From the NCBI RefSeq assembly GCF_016724845.1, contig NZ_CP068082.1:2046001-2110000 (forward strand): DNA of 64,000 bases, given 5' to 3'. Below are positions 9,281-19,078 of this stretch, piece after piece. Below the pieces are notes generated by a model, which was not told the DNA's origin, searched no databases, and saw only the letters and a program-made list of their open reading frames with translations. The position numbers and the translations under genes were made by a program. The stretch is from Sphingobacterium spiritivorum. GTDB lineage: Bacteria; Bacteroidota; Bacteroidia; Sphingobacteriales; Sphingobacteriaceae. How positions within the stretch are numbered: the first letter of the stretch is position 1; every line of letters begins with the position of its first letter.

Positions 9281-11803
9281 CTATAAGATTTGAATCTCAA
9301 TTGGTACTTCAATCATCGCTTTGACTGTTGTATATAGTTCGACGTCTTGGACAGGAGTTTCAAGCGAAATAATCAAGGAATAACGTGTTTTATTTTCTAC
9401 TTTTCCTAAGTGTTTCCGCTCACGCCACCATCCAATAACCGGATAAACAGCGATGTGATTACAGGTTGCTAAATCTGCCGCAGTACCTTCCCAAAAGTCA
9501 GAATGAATTGAGCCGCTACTACGGTTATTAGCCCCTATTACCCAACGATTACTTCCTGCATTTCCATTTACTACTTCATCTTCTTCTCTGGCTGCTTTAT
9601 TTACACGTTTTCTAAAATCATCCTCATTTTCACCAATATTATTTACATCAAAACGTAAACCGTGCGATTGATAACGATATTTATCTTTCCAGCCAATTTC
9701 ACCCGCCCCCGGTTCTATAAAATAGGATAGGGTAACCCGCAATTTAACAGGTATTTGTCCCATATCCAATAATAAATTGCTTGGCCAGGGAAGATCGAAA
9801 AAGTGAATTTCATTCGTTTCGGTATCGCTACTTCCTTCTTTGTAATTAAAGGGTTGAATGGTTTCTTGTGCAACAAATGTCAATGCGCTCTCCTGACTGT
9901 ATAAAGCCTTGTCTAAATTGGGAACTCCAAAACCAAAAGTTCGTAGCAGATTTGTAATATCTCTTTTATTGTTTTGCTTTTCATGCTGATTACGCATCGC
10001 GTCATTCCAATCAGCAGAATGAACTATTAACCCTCTGATGGTTTCTGCCCAGGCATCCGGATATTCGAAGGCTACTTTTGCTGCAAACCAGGATGCTTGT
10101 GCGGCGGCTGCACTTGTAGCATTCACAGTATCAAATGGCTTAATTTGTATAGATTTTGAAGTGGAGAGGAGTTCCAAGTCTTCGTGAGACGCAATACTGT
10201 TATCAGGTGCTTTCAGTAAATTTCCTCCTTCAAATACAACATCGGGTTTTATTGGCCATCTTTTTTCCCAAATCAAAGATGTAGTACTGTGTGGGGAAAG
10301 GGCCCCTTCATTTGCTAATATTGAATGATTAGCAAAAAAAGCATCATTTACCAAGATCTTTTCTGTGTGTGCCCCAACTATTATGGCATTCCAAGCCTGA
10401 GCAGGGTTCTGAACAGAAGTGCTGTAGTTTAATATTGGATAGTCGATTAAATCATTAAGTTCAGGATAAACATTTTTCATATTACCGGCTGAAACAATTA
10501 TCAATCGCTGATTTGTACCTTCGCCATAAGCTAAGTTGTCCACTGCTCCAGACCAAGAGGAAGGTCGCCCAGCATTTACATCTTCTGTTGAAGTAACGGA
10601 CATACAATAAACCAAAACCATATTGGGATTTTGAATTTCTGCTCTTGCAATTCCCTGTGCAGTTATATCACCCCATAATTCTTTGGGTGTTCCGTTTTGA
10701 TGGGGGCGTGGAAGAATTTTTACGGAACAAAGCCTATGCGTAAGCAGAACTTGATTTTGTGAGTCAAGCACCTGTTCCATTTTTCCATAACCCGCAACAC
10801 CCGCCATCAATGTTCCGTGTCCTGTTCGTGCTTCATGGTCATCTGTTCCCCAGACATTATCAACAGTCAGCGTATTAGCATCATCAATGAGTGGTTGCAA
10901 CAATTGGTGTCCATTGTTTACACCTGAATCTAATAAACAAATCTTTACATTGCTATCAACAAGTTCTATTCTCCCTAATAAATCATTTACCCAATTCTGT
11001 TGCTCTACATTATTTTCATTTACCCAAAATCCAGCCGGTTCTTGACCGGCCCTAAATTCTGCCAGTAAATCGCTTTGCAGCATTAGTTCAATTAACTGTG
11101 TACGGTTTGCATTGATAAGTAGAACTGCTCTTTCGGGAAAAACAATGACTCTTACTCCTTCGTCATTATGCTTAACATCAATACCGATGTTTTCAAGAGT
11201 AGTAAGAAATTGTGCAATCTGTTCTTGTTCTTGGTTTTCTTTTGTGTTTACATTTAGCCATGCTTCGCACCACTTTGTTGCATCTGCCGGAATAAGTTGT
11301 GGATTATCTGTCCACAAACCTTCCAATAATGCTGTGCTTACGTCTTCTATACTATTTACTAAAGGAGCATTTTTAGGTTCTCCTTTAGCTGTTTCTTCTT
11401 GCTGATATTTTTGGATTTTGGAAATGAAATGCCCCTCTTTTCCATTAGGGACATACACTGTTGCCCGTATCTGAGTTTGGTTATCACCAACAGGAATCTC
11501 TTTGATATTCAATAAGCGAATATCCTTTCTAAGGTCTTCCAGACTTTTGGTAATCAAGTCGTGGTTGGCGGCACTGGTAAACGAAATATAGGTTCCCTCT
11601 CTGGTTGCTATTTGTTCTGCTCCACGTTGTTGTTGCAATTGTGCTTTTGCTTGCCAGATTGCATCAAACTGATTTAAAAGTTTTTGGCTGTGAGCCATTC
11701 TATTACGAGCAGGAATATTTGATTCTCCACCACCTCTTTGCGGCGTTTTAAATTTTTCACTACTTACATTTCCTGTAATAAAAATGTGTTTATATAGCGC
11801 CAT
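9281..11803 (-). CDS. Subtilisin-like serine protease (S8 family), partner of an AAA+ ATPase
   Basis: An 840-residue S8 peptidase without a signal peptide, so probably cytoplasmic. The catalytic triad is readable: Asp in LLDSGVNNGH (292), His in TGHGTLMAG (329) and Ser in NATSAAAA (564), with the oxyanion Asn in VSAGN (441). The 280 residues before the protease domain and the beta-rich 200 after it are not recognised. The AAA+ ATPase gene lies 9 bp upstream and hsdR 14 bp downstream. Such ATPase-subtilase pairs recur in accessory regions. A role in defence, with the ATPase gating the protease, is inference. Confidence 0.9.
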   Translation of the reverse strand: MALYKHIFITGNVSSEKFKTPQRGGGESNIPARNRMAHSQKLLNQFDAIWQAKAQLQQQRGAEQIATREGTYISFTSAANHDLITKSLEDLRKDIRLLNIKEIPVGDNQTQIRATVYVPNGKEGHFISKIQKYQQEETAKGEPKNAPLVNSIEDVSTALLEGLWTDNPQLIPADATKWCEAWLNVNTKENQEQEQIAQFLTTLENIGIDVKHNDEGVRVIVFPERAVLLINANRTQLIELMLQSDLLAEFRAGQEPAGFWVNENNVEQQNWVNDLLGRIELVDSNVKICLLDSGVNNGHQLLQPLIDDANTLTVDNVWGTDDHEARTGHGTLMAGVAGYGKMEQVLDSQNQVLLTHRLCSVKILPRPHQNGTPKELWGDITAQGIARAEIQNPNMVLVYCMSVTSTEDVNAGRPSSWSGAVDNLAYGEGTNQRLIIVSAGNMKNVYPELNDLIDYPILNYSTSVQNPAQAWNAIIVGAHTEKILVNDAFFANHSILANEGALSPHSTTSLIWEKRWPIKPDVVFEGGNLLKAPDNSIASHEDLELLSTSKSIQIKPFDTVNATSAAAAQASWFAAKVAFEYPDAWAETIRGLIVHSADWNDAMRNQHEKQNNKRDITNLLRTFGFGVPNLDKALYSQESALTFVAQETIQPFNYKEGSSDTETNEIHFFDLPWPSNLLLDMGQIPVKLRVTLSYFIEPGAGEIGWKDKYRYQSHGLRFDVNNIGENEDDFRKRVNKAAREEDEVVNGNAGSNRWVIGANNRSSGSIHSDFWEGTAADLATCNHIAVYPVIGWWRERKHLGKVENKTRYSLIISLETPVQDVELYTTVKAMIEVPIEIQIL

Positions 11804-11812
11804 ACGTCCAAA

Positions 11813-12766
11813 TTATTTATGATATGCTGCATTACGGTCTTTGATTGCTCTGAGAATTAATTCATTGTTCATTGGTTGCTTGTCATTCAAGATAGTTTCT
11901 TTAATGGCATCAATGCACGCAAGTGATATTTCGGCGTGGCTCAAACCGTTAATATTGGGCAGTAAGTCTTTAAATTTGATTTTTCTGGCAAATTGAGCAA
12001 GCCTGTTTTTAAGTAGTTCTTCTTTTTCTTCCAGACTTGGCAGGTTGTATAAAATAACATCATCAAACCTCCGGAAAAGGGCTTGGTCTAAAAGTTCTTT
12101 ATTGTTGGTAATAGCAATAATAAGACTGTCTGAATTATCCCGTTCAATGAACTGGAGAAAAGAGTTTAATACTCTTCGCATTTCACCCACATCATTGTCA
12201 CGGCTTCGTTCCCCACCAATCGCATCAAATTCATCAAACAGATAAACGCCTTGTCGCTGCTCAATCAAATCAAACACCTGACGAAGTTTGGCACTGGTTT
12301 CGCCCATAAATTTTGTTACCATCTTATCCATTAAAATGGTATAAAGCGGTAATCCCAATTCATTGGCAAGGATAGAAGCTGTCAGGGTCTTTCCTGTTCC
12401 GGGAGGACCAGAAAGCAAAATTTTTCTGCGGTTTTCTAAATTGTGTTTACGAAGTTTGTCGCGTTGTACAAATTCTGCTATGATACGATTAACTTTTGAC
12501 TTAATGTCATCGGAAGCAATCATATCCGAAAGATTTACCGCAGGAACGTTTTCCTGTATCAAGCCTTGTAAATCTGGAGCAAACGTTTTGGTTTTATGTT
12601 TGGTTTCCTTTGCCTTGTCAATAATCGTTTTAATCTCGTTGGCTACAATATTATGCCCGAGTTTGGCTTCGTGGGCAGCTATCTGCAATGCAATTGTTGT
12701 GAACCTTTCGGGTTCATTACTATAGTGCGATTTAATTAACGATATGATGTAGTCTGCCTTTGCCAT
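11813..12766 (-). CDS. AAA+ ATPase paired with the subtilase
   Basis: A 317-residue AAA ATPase: Walker A GPPGTGKT (120-127), Walker B LFDEFD (176-181), sensor-1 ITNN, and arginine fingers in the FRRFDD segment, like the classical AAA clade (FtsH/Cdc48-like). The first 100 residues are a helical N-domain. I start at the ATG at 12766. A TTG three codons earlier falls in a -7-like box (TAAATTTG, 12773-12780). It probably unfolds or presents substrates to the adjacent protease, or senses a phage signal. Neither is shown by the sequence. Confidence 0.9.
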   Translation of the reverse strand: MAKADYIISLIKSHYSNEPERFTTIALQIAAHEAKLGHNIVANEIKTIIDKAKETKHKTKTFAPDLQGLIQENVPAVNLSDMIASDDIKSKVNRIIAEFVQRDKLRKHNLENRRKILLSGPPGTGKTLTASILANELGLPLYTILMDKMVTKFMGETSAKLRQVFDLIEQRQGVYLFDEFDAIGGERSRDNDVGEMRRVLNSFLQFIERDNSDSLIIAITNNKELLDQALFRRFDDVILYNLPSLEEKEELLKNRLAQFARKIKFKDLLPNINGLSHAEISLACIDAIKETILNDKQPMNNELILRAIKDRNAAYHK

Positions 12767-12887
12767 ATTATGCAAATTTACACATTAATTTATGATGTTC
12801 TTTTCTATATTCGGTTTTCTTACAGCAAATTAAATATTGTTTGTGTAACTGTTTCTATTGGGTTTTGGGTGATACTGTTTTTCATTT

Positions 12888-13982
12888 TTAGTTATCTGAA
12901 AATTCAAGTTTTACAAAGAAGTCTCTTCCCTCTGCATAATGCAATAATCCTTTTTTATGGAAACGACCTATAATCATTGCAGGATGTGTATTGAATAATT
13001 TGGCAAACTCCTCAATGTTTTCAATAGTTAATGGAGTAGCATTTAATACTTCTTCTTCCTGCTCATTTGAGAATGTCCATTCTACTGCAAAATTATTTGC
13101 CTCAGCTTCTTTTTGTAAATCTGCATCCGAGTAGTCAATATCTTCTAAGAAAATATCCTTTTTACCATGCAATAAAATATGTCCTGCTTCGTGAAAGAAA
13201 GTAAACCAAAAACGATCATTTTGCTTGTATCTGCCTGTTAATTGTATCAACGGATTGTCATCTATCCAACGAGTTGCACCACTCAAAGGGGCTTTTTTTA
13301 TACAAGGAGTATAAACTACTTTTACTCCACAAGCCAAACATAGCTGTTGCAATTGTTCAAAAAAATTATCAGGCTGTGTAGCCATTATGGTTTTAATTTC
13401 TTTTAATGTTTTTTTGAATTTAGCTTCTGAATATGCTCCGCAATTTAATCGGTTAGCTTGTATTTCGCCTTGCCTTATCCAAGCAGAGATAGCATAAGGT
13501 TCTTTGGTGTGTGCTAATGATATTCGAAATGCTACCTTTAACTGTTGGTTGAAAAAATAATCTTTCCACGCATCTGGTGAACTCACGCCAAAAAAATGAA
13601 ATAATTCCTCTACTTTCTCTTCTACTTTTGTTTTTGCGTTCAGCCACTGGCACTTTACCATATCGGCAATTGGGAAACGCTTTGCCCAATCCTTAGCTTC
13701 TTCAACGGTTAATGCTCTTTTTTCGCGTGCTTTGAACTCATCAAAGCTGAATTGTCGCTTAATCCAAAAACTAGCAGGAATTTTTAAAACACTTTCGAAA
13801 AGAATAGCCATTTCTGGGGTGATGGAACTATCACCTTTGAGGATAGCAATAATTGTTTTTTCTGGTTTACCGGTACGGATAGCAAATTCTTTGGGGCCCA
13901 TTTTCAGCTCCTCCAATTTCTCTGTCAGGGTTTCGCCTGGATGGAATGCTATGTCTGAATAAAATTCGTTTACAGTTGCCAT
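12888..13982 (-). CDS. higA: HigA-family antitoxin fused to an ImmA/IrrE metallopeptidase domain
   Basis: The 364-residue product has an N-terminal XRE helix-turn-helix of the HigA/VapI type (HPGETLTEKLEELKMGPKEF, then a recognition helix, about residues 14-70). A C-terminal zinc-peptidase domain carries HEAGH at 264-268. HigA alone is about 100 residues, so this is the long antitoxin form. It should neutralize HigB, encoded 14 bp upstream, and repress the pair through the palindrome at 14357. The peptidase half may cleave the repressor or another protein in response to stress, as known for ImmA; that is inference. Confidence 0.88.
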   Translation of the reverse strand: MATVNEFYSDIAFHPGETLTEKLEELKMGPKEFAIRTGKPEKTIIAILKGDSSITPEMAILFESVLKIPASFWIKRQFSFDEFKAREKRALTVEEAKDWAKRFPIADMVKCQWLNAKTKVEEKVEELFHFFGVSSPDAWKDYFFNQQLKVAFRISLAHTKEPYAISAWIRQGEIQANRLNCGAYSEAKFKKTLKEIKTIMATQPDNFFEQLQQLCLACGVKVVYTPCIKKAPLSGATRWIDDNPLIQLTGRYKQNDRFWFTFFHEAGHILLHGKKDIFLEDIDYSDADLQKEAEANNFAVEWTFSNEQEEEVLNATPLTIENIEEFAKLFNTHPAMIIGRFHKKGLLHYAEGRDFFVKLEFSDN

Positions 13983-13996
13983 AATTGCTGCTATTT

Positions 13997-14329
13997 TTAA
14001 TGGTAATCTACTATTTCAATAACCTCTATACCTACAATTTCGAACCAGATGTATTGCCCGTCTTCATTGGTGGGTATGGGATTTTCTTGTGGTATAAAAA
14101 TAAGACGATAAGGATGATCAAGGTCGCAAGCCCACTGTCCTTTGCGTGTTTCTTTGAGCTCATGATATCGCCCCGGTAAGTGTCTTACATCCTCAAGTGT
14201 TTCAGCGTCCCGCAAATCAGTCAACCTTTTTAAAAAAAGTGTGGCTCTTCTTTCGCCCATCTCCTGCTTACACTTTCTAAGGTCGTTGGCTAATTTAGCT
14301 AATTTCTTATGTCCAAATTTTATATCCAC
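13997..14329 (-). CDS. higB: HigB-type toxin (RelE/ParE fold ribonuclease)
   Basis: A 110-residue protein with the HigB pattern: a helical first half, then LPGRYHELKETRKGQWACDLDHPYRLIF, where the basic KGQW and the YRLIF strand are typical. HigB toxins cut mRNA on the ribosome. The start codon is GTG at 14329, and a good -7 box lies 3 bp upstream of it. The toxin gene precedes its antitoxin gene by 14 bp, the reversed order usual for higBA. It adds an addiction function to the defence cluster. Confidence 0.88.
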   Translation of the reverse strand: MDIKFGHKKLAKLANDLRKCKQEMGERRATLFLKRLTDLRDAETLEDVRHLPGRYHELKETRKGQWACDLDHPYRLIFIPQENPIPTNEDGQYIWFEIVGIEVIEIVDYH

Positions 14330-14331
14330 TA

Positions 14332-14371
14332 CAAAGGTAATTATTTTATTTTTAATTTACACTAAGTGTAA
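14332..14371 (-). promoter_or_regulatory. higBA promoter and palindromic operator
   Basis: On the minus strand TACCTTTG (14332-14339) matches the -7 consensus. A 15-bp palindrome TTACAC-TAA-GTGTAA lies at 14357-14371, in the region of the -33 box. This layout fits autorepression by the HigA antitoxin. The -7 box so close to the GTG start implies a very short or absent leader. Confidence 0.6.
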
Positions 14372-14377
14372 GTTTTT

Positions 14378-14782
14378 TTAAATCAAATTTAATGTTATTT
14401 GTGCGTCTGCTGTGTTAAAAGTGACTTGCTGCGAAGTAATAACAGAAACCGTTTTACTTATAAAAGCCGTCCTGTTACGTTGTAGTTCAGCTGTTAAAGG
14501 TGGTGATAAACGACTACAAGCACAAATAAAAGTTGTTACACCTTTATGTCGAGCATCCCTTATTGCTAATTCCAGTTTTTTAGGGAAATCACCCATTGTA
14601 AAAAAGAAAATAGTTTCTTTATGATATGTTATTGTTTCTGAAAAATCACCTTGAGTTGGGTTGCCTAATACGATTCGATCTCCGTGTGAAGTAGCTAAAG
14701 AAGGCACAAGCATATTATACAATAAGTTTAAGGTGCTTGTTTTTCCTGTGTTTGACATTCCTTGTAAAACAATTATTCTCAT
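14378..14782 (-). CDS. Small P-loop ATPase of unknown function
   Basis: The 134-residue protein opens with a Walker A motif at residues 8-16 (GMSNTGKTST), in the manner of a small kinase or dynein-like P-loop protein. A hydrophobic strand, FICACSR, could supply a Walker B region without the usual acidic pair. It is shorter than most known families and I do not recognise it. It lies 5 bp after the GNAT-like gene in the cluster, suggesting a functional pair. Confidence 0.6.
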   Translation of the reverse strand: MRIIVLQGMSNTGKTSTLNLLYNMLVPSLATSHGDRIVLGNPTQGDFSETITYHKETIFFFTMGDFPKKLELAIRDARHKGVTTFICACSRLSPPLTAELQRNRTAFISKTVSVITSQQVTFNTADAQITLNLI

Positions 14783-14787
14783 AGCTA

Positions 14788-15210
14788 TTAAAAAAAACCG
14801 TTTATATCTTCTTCACTGTTGGTAAATCTGTTATCATAGCCATCAATAACGCCCTTTGCTATCATATGCTGTACAAATGCCGGAGCATCTTCTGTTAGAT
14901 GACTACCATCATCTCTTGGCAATCCGTCATTAGGGGAGGTATATAAAGGTCCTCCAAATACGTCTAAGAAATAACTTAACGCAGCAGAGCCTAATCCTGT
15001 GTTTTTATACGCGTTGGTGTACATACGCATTATCTTATAGCCATTTCCATAATCTAACTCTTGAAATTCAAATTCTCCAACAGAATTTCCATCTATATCT
15101 TCAATCAATATTTCAAATTCGTCTTCTAAGATAAATTTGAACAATTTTCCCTTGCTATTTTTGTAGATACGAAAAGTATCTTCTTCATTGACCAATTTTG
15201 CTATAGCCAT
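14788..15210 (-). CDS. GNAT-like small protein in the restriction cluster
   Basis: A 140-residue product. The middle (IMRMYTNAYKNTGLGSAALS, then YFLDVFGGPLYTSPNDG) resembles the acetyl-CoA-binding loop and the following helix of GNAT acetyltransferases (Q/RxxGxG/A replaced by NTGLGSA). The protein is short and the N-terminal half is beta-rich. It may be an acetyltransferase, a toxin of the GNAT type, or a GNAT-fold protein without activity. It sits between hsdS (4 bp) and the small P-loop gene (5 bp), all on the same strand. Confidence 0.5.
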   Translation of the reverse strand: MAIAKLVNEEDTFRIYKNSKGKLFKFILEDEFEILIEDIDGNSVGEFEFQELDYGNGYKIMRMYTNAYKNTGLGSAALSYFLDVFGGPLYTSPNDGLPRDDGSHLTEDAPAFVQHMIAKGVIDGYDNRFTNSEEDINGFF

Positions 15211-15214
15211 AATC

Positions 15215-16444
15215 TTAATTTTTTATTTCTAATTGTCCGCTCATCAACTTCGGTAACAATGTGTCACGGGTTTGGGTAAGGGTTTGGATTTGATTTAGAT
15301 TATTAATTCTTTTTGCATTCAATTTCCCCAATTGATTACATACTTTTGAAACCGTTTCAGTGTCGGGAATTAATATTTTTAGTTCTCTTAATGCAGAGAT
15401 AGTTAATGCTTGTTGTGTGCTTCCAATTGTAACAGACTTAATTTGTTCCTTTGCTTCTTTTGTCTGTAGCCATTCATAGACAAACTCTCCGTTAACAACA
15501 GTTTTATAATCTTTCACCCAAGTAACATTTCCGTCTTTAAAATAAAAAGGGGAATCATTATCAACTAACCACACAGAACCTATTGTACCAACAGAAGTAA
15601 TAAGAATATCTCCTATTTGCGGAACTCCGAATTTTTCTTTGATTTCATTATATCGTTCTTCAGAAATAAATAATTCCGTACTTATTGCTTCACCATTTGA
15701 TAATTGAGTAACTTCTTTACCACGATAAAACGGAATACCACCTATTTTATATTCCTCTCTAAAAATTCTTTTACTAGACGAAACATTAGCAATATCAATT
15801 AATTTTTTCCAACTCCAACCTTCTGGAATAATATCCTCTTCAACACAACACCATTCCTTAAAGATAGCCTGTGCTATGTTTTCAAGAGTTTGGTTCATTT
15901 GTTGAAGTAATTCTATTTTGTCGTCTAATGAAGACAGGATTTGAGCGATTTCTTTTTGTTTTTTTTTGTCTTTTGGTACTTGAAATTCGTAAGAACATAT
16001 TCTTGTAGGTGAAGTATGTTTCACAGTAGAGCCAGTTGCAGAACCAACAATATAATACTGATAAGGTTGTGTTCTTAAAACCCAATATAGAAAATCAGGG
16101 TCGATGTCATCACTTTTGAATTGAACTAAACCGAGTCTTTGATTATGTAAATAGTTAACTTCGTTATGCTTTGGTATTTTTGCAGAATAACCCAAAGTAT
16201 CCCCTGCTTTACTCAAATCGGTCATTGTGATTAAAATATCACCCTCTTTTAAAACATAAGATTTTGGATAATCTCCTTTATAATATTTGAATTTGTCCGT
16301 TTTAAAACCTCCTCCAATTTTAAAATTACCAGGTGTTAAAAGAATATCTTCTGTTGGCTCATCAGAAAAAAACTCACCTTTAAATGCAAAGCCGTGTTTT
16401 ACATCTATCAAATCCCCCAACTTATATGTTTTCCAGTTGCTCAT
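15215..16444 (-). CDS. hsdS: Type I restriction-modification specificity subunit
   Basis: The S subunit reads the bipartite DNA target and directs both modification and cutting. The 409-residue protein has two target-recognition domains, about 1-150 and 205-360, separated by a conserved coiled-coil spacer (QKEIAQILSSLDDKIELLQQ) and ended by a second one (TLTQTRDTLLPKLMSGQLEI). Its ATG overlaps the stop codon of the PIN gene by one base, so translation is coupled. The target sequence cannot be deduced by eye. Confidence 0.95.
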   Translation of the reverse strand: MSNWKTYKLGDLIDVKHGFAFKGEFFSDEPTEDILLTPGNFKIGGGFKTDKFKYYKGDYPKSYVLKEGDILITMTDLSKAGDTLGYSAKIPKHNEVNYLHNQRLGLVQFKSDDIDPDFLYWVLRTQPYQYYIVGSATGSTVKHTSPTRICSYEFQVPKDKKKQKEIAQILSSLDDKIELLQQMNQTLENIAQAIFKEWCCVEEDIIPEGWSWKKLIDIANVSSSKRIFREEYKIGGIPFYRGKEVTQLSNGEAISTELFISEERYNEIKEKFGVPQIGDILITSVGTIGSVWLVDNDSPFYFKDGNVTWVKDYKTVVNGEFVYEWLQTKEAKEQIKSVTIGSTQQALTISALRELKILIPDTETVSKVCNQLGKLNAKRINNLNQIQTLTQTRDTLLPKLMSGQLEIKN

Positions 16445-17526
16445 TAAATCAATTCCGGGTTATATGTTGTTTCTAAAATATCTTTTGTTTCTTCGTCAGC
16501 AAGTTTTGTCGTCATCATAACTTCTTGCTCTTTTTTAATTGCACCTTCTTTATAGAAAATAACTATAGAAGAATGTACCAGTATACATTCGTCTTCGTCT
16601 TCAGAAGGCGGCATTCGTTCAATATTTACAGAAGACTCTTTTATTTTAAAATTTTCGATTTTAAATGTTCCTGTTTCTCTTTCAATCTCTGATTTCTGTG
16701 TGAGTTTGTCATTTAAATAATCCAGGAAATATTCAGTATGTGTATAATCATAAAGTGCTTTTTCATTGATATACAATTCATAGTCTTTTAATATTTCTGC
16801 AATAACAGAGTTTTCATCTTTCAGCGTAATGATATGCTTATTCCATTTATCTTTAAACTCATTCTGGCAATTACCATAGTCCGTATCCTTTGTTATAAAA
16901 ATGAATTTATTATACGCCTCTACATCATCGTAGTGCATCAGACTTTCCCAAACAATATTGTCTTTAAAACCAGCATCCTTATATTTTCCGGAATGAGCAA
17001 ATGGTTTTTTAAATTTTTCTTCTTTTAAAACCCTACTCATCATACTTTTAAGAACAGTACTTGCCAACTCCTCTTTAATGTCCAGTTTTTTAAGTTGTTT
17101 GGTGGCTAAAAATTCCTCTGCTTTTTCCTGTATGTATGCTCTGCAATCAAATTCTTCTTGGGGTAATGGTATTTCTTGAAAGCTGGGTAATCCAAATAGT
17201 CTTTCCGTTACTTCTTTATATTTTTCTACGTCTTCCAAATATTGCCTGTTTTTCTGGTCTTTTAATTCTTCAATTGCCCAAGATGGAATCGCCAAGTGAA
17301 TATGCTCATTAAGATGATTTGCATTAATGTAATCTTCAATCAACTGAAAGGGTTTACCAAAGGCAAAGAAACGATATGCCACCTGTCCGGCTTCTGTACT
17401 GCGAAGTGCATTGGTATCAAAAACTATGAGCGTTTTAAGCATAGTATATTGCGTTTCTTTCGGATTATCCGTTACTTTTTGTATTCTATCTCTTTTTTTA
17501 GATTTGCTTCTTTTAAATCTACCCAT
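16444..17526 (-). CDS. PIN-domain (DUF4935-like) putative ribonuclease between hsdM and hsdS
   Basis: The 360-residue protein has acidic PIN positions: VFDTNAL near residue 36, a Glu in [11 protein letters not shown], and [10 protein letters not shown] near 225, spaced as in long PIN-domain proteins of the DUF4935 type. PIN domains are metal-dependent RNA nucleases. It overlaps the hsdM stop by 8 bp and the hsdS start by 1 bp, so it is translated as part of the modification operon. This suggests an effector that guards the restriction system, for example an RNase released when it fails, but that is inference. Confidence 0.72.
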   Translation of the reverse strand: MGRFKRSKSKKRDRIQKVTDNPKETQYTMLKTLIVFDTNALRSTEAGQVAYRFFAFGKPFQLIEDYINANHLNEHIHLAIPSWAIEELKDQKNRQYLEDVEKYKEVTERLFGLPSFQEIPLPQEEFDCRAYIQEKAEEFLATKQLKKLDIKEELASTVLKSMMSRVLKEEKFKKPFAHSGKYKDAGFKDNIVWESLMHYDDVEAYNKFIFITKDTDYGNCQNEFKDKWNKHIITLKDENSVIAEILKDYELYINEKALYDYTHTEYFLDYLNDKLTQKSEIERETGTFKIENFKIKESSVNIERMPPSEDEDECILVHSSIVIFYKEGAIKKEQEVMMTTKLADEETKDILETTYNPELI

Positions 17527-19060
17527 TTATTTCAAATCCTATTTTGGCAAGATTAGTTTTTATCAGCTTGTCCAACTCATTTGCTTTGTGCATTTGTTCT
17601 GCCAATGTGCTTGTAAGCGTTTTCATCTTTTCTTCAAAAGCCACACCATCATCTTCTACTGCTTTAAAGTCAATGTATCTGCCCGGAGTAAGGATATAAT
17701 TATTTTTACGTACGTCCTGTATATTTGCAGATTTACAAAATCCCGGAATATCTTTATAATCTGTTGCAAACTTTTCGGGACTTCTCCAATTGTGATACGT
17801 TGCTGCTACCCTGGCAATATCTGTGTCGGTCAGTTCTCGTTGTTTGCGACTAATCATCGTACCCAATTCACGTGCGTCAATAAACAATATTTCGTGATTG
17901 CGGTTTCGCAGTTTGCTGTTGCCTTCTTTGTTGCGAGCCAAAAACCATAAGCAAGCCGGTATCTGGGTGTTGTAAAATAATTGAGAAGGTAAGGCTACCA
18001 TACAGTCCACCAGATCGGCTTCAATCATTTCTTTTCGGATTTGTCCTTCAGTAGCGATTTCAGAACTCATACTGCCGTTTGCCAATACGATACCTGCTGT
18101 GCCATACGGAGCGAGTTTGCTTACAAAATGTTGCAACCAGGCGTAGTTAGCATTGCCTGTGGGAGGGATTCCATATTTCCATTTATGAGTTTCGGCTTTG
18201 TTGATGTTATAGTCGCTGACATTAAACGGAGGATTGGCAATCACATAGTCTACTTTCAATTCAGGAAATTTATCATTCATCAGCGTATCACCCAATTCTA
18301 TTTTGGCGTCAATACCCCGAATGGCCAAATTCATTTTAGCCAGTTTATAAGTAGTAGGATTGCTCTCCTGTCCGAAAATAGAAATTTTACCTTTTCGATG
18401 CTCGTGTATCTCTATAAAACGCTCACTCTGTACAAACATTCCGCCACTACCGCAGGCACCGTCATATACTCTTTTTTCAGCTTCAGGAGCTAATATTTCA
18501 ACCAACAAATTGACAATGCTTTGAGGCGTGTAAAACTGTCCTCCTTTTTTTCCTTCAGCATCTGCAAACTGTCCTAAGAAATACTCAAATACAAATCCTA
18601 AAACATCTTTTCCTTTTCCACTTCCATTTTTACTCAATGTGATAGAACCAATCAGGTCAATCAATTCTCCCAGACGTTGCTTGTCCAATGCAGGTCGGGC
18701 ATAGTCTTTGGGCAAAACACCTTTTAGGGACGGATTGTCTTTTTCGATGGCATCCATCGCATCGTCAATATCTTTTCCTATGGTAGGCAATTTGGCCCTG
18801 CCTTGAAGCCATTTCCAGCGGGCAGAAGGCGGAACATAGAATATTTTGTCTGCCGTATATTCGTCCTTATCTTCGGGGTCAGCGCCTGTTTGGTCTTCTA
18901 TGGATTTCAAATGCTCATAGTGTTCATCAAAGGCATCTGATATGTATTTTAAGAAAATCAACCCTAATACCACATGCTTGTATTCGGCAGCATCCATATT
19001 GTTTCTCAATTTATCGGCTGCCTGCCAAAGGGTCTTTTCTAATTGTAATGTATTGGTCAT
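17519..19060 (-). CDS. hsdM: Type I restriction-modification methyltransferase subunit
   Basis: An N6-adenine methyltransferase that protects host DNA, and part of the restriction complex. The 513-residue protein has the HsdM N-terminal helical domain, the AdoMet-binding motif [11 protein letters not shown] (199-209) and the catalytic NPPF (276-279), both characteristic of N6-adenine enzymes. It is the second gene of the cluster, 18 bp after the small XRE regulator. Confidence 0.96.
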   Translation of the reverse strand: MTNTLQLEKTLWQAADKLRNNMDAAEYKHVVLGLIFLKYISDAFDEHYEHLKSIEDQTGADPEDKDEYTADKIFYVPPSARWKWLQGRAKLPTIGKDIDDAMDAIEKDNPSLKGVLPKDYARPALDKQRLGELIDLIGSITLSKNGSGKGKDVLGFVFEYFLGQFADAEGKKGGQFYTPQSIVNLLVEILAPEAEKRVYDGACGSGGMFVQSERFIEIHEHRKGKISIFGQESNPTTYKLAKMNLAIRGIDAKIELGDTLMNDKFPELKVDYVIANPPFNVSDYNINKAETHKWKYGIPPTGNANYAWLQHFVSKLAPYGTAGIVLANGSMSSEIATEGQIRKEMIEADLVDCMVALPSQLFYNTQIPACLWFLARNKEGNSKLRNRNHEILFIDARELGTMISRKQRELTDTDIARVAATYHNWRSPEKFATDYKDIPGFCKSANIQDVRKNNYILTPGRYIDFKAVEDDGVAFEEKMKTLTSTLAEQMHKANELDKLIKTNLAKIGFEING

Positions 19061-19078
19061 TATGTTTAATTCAAATAA

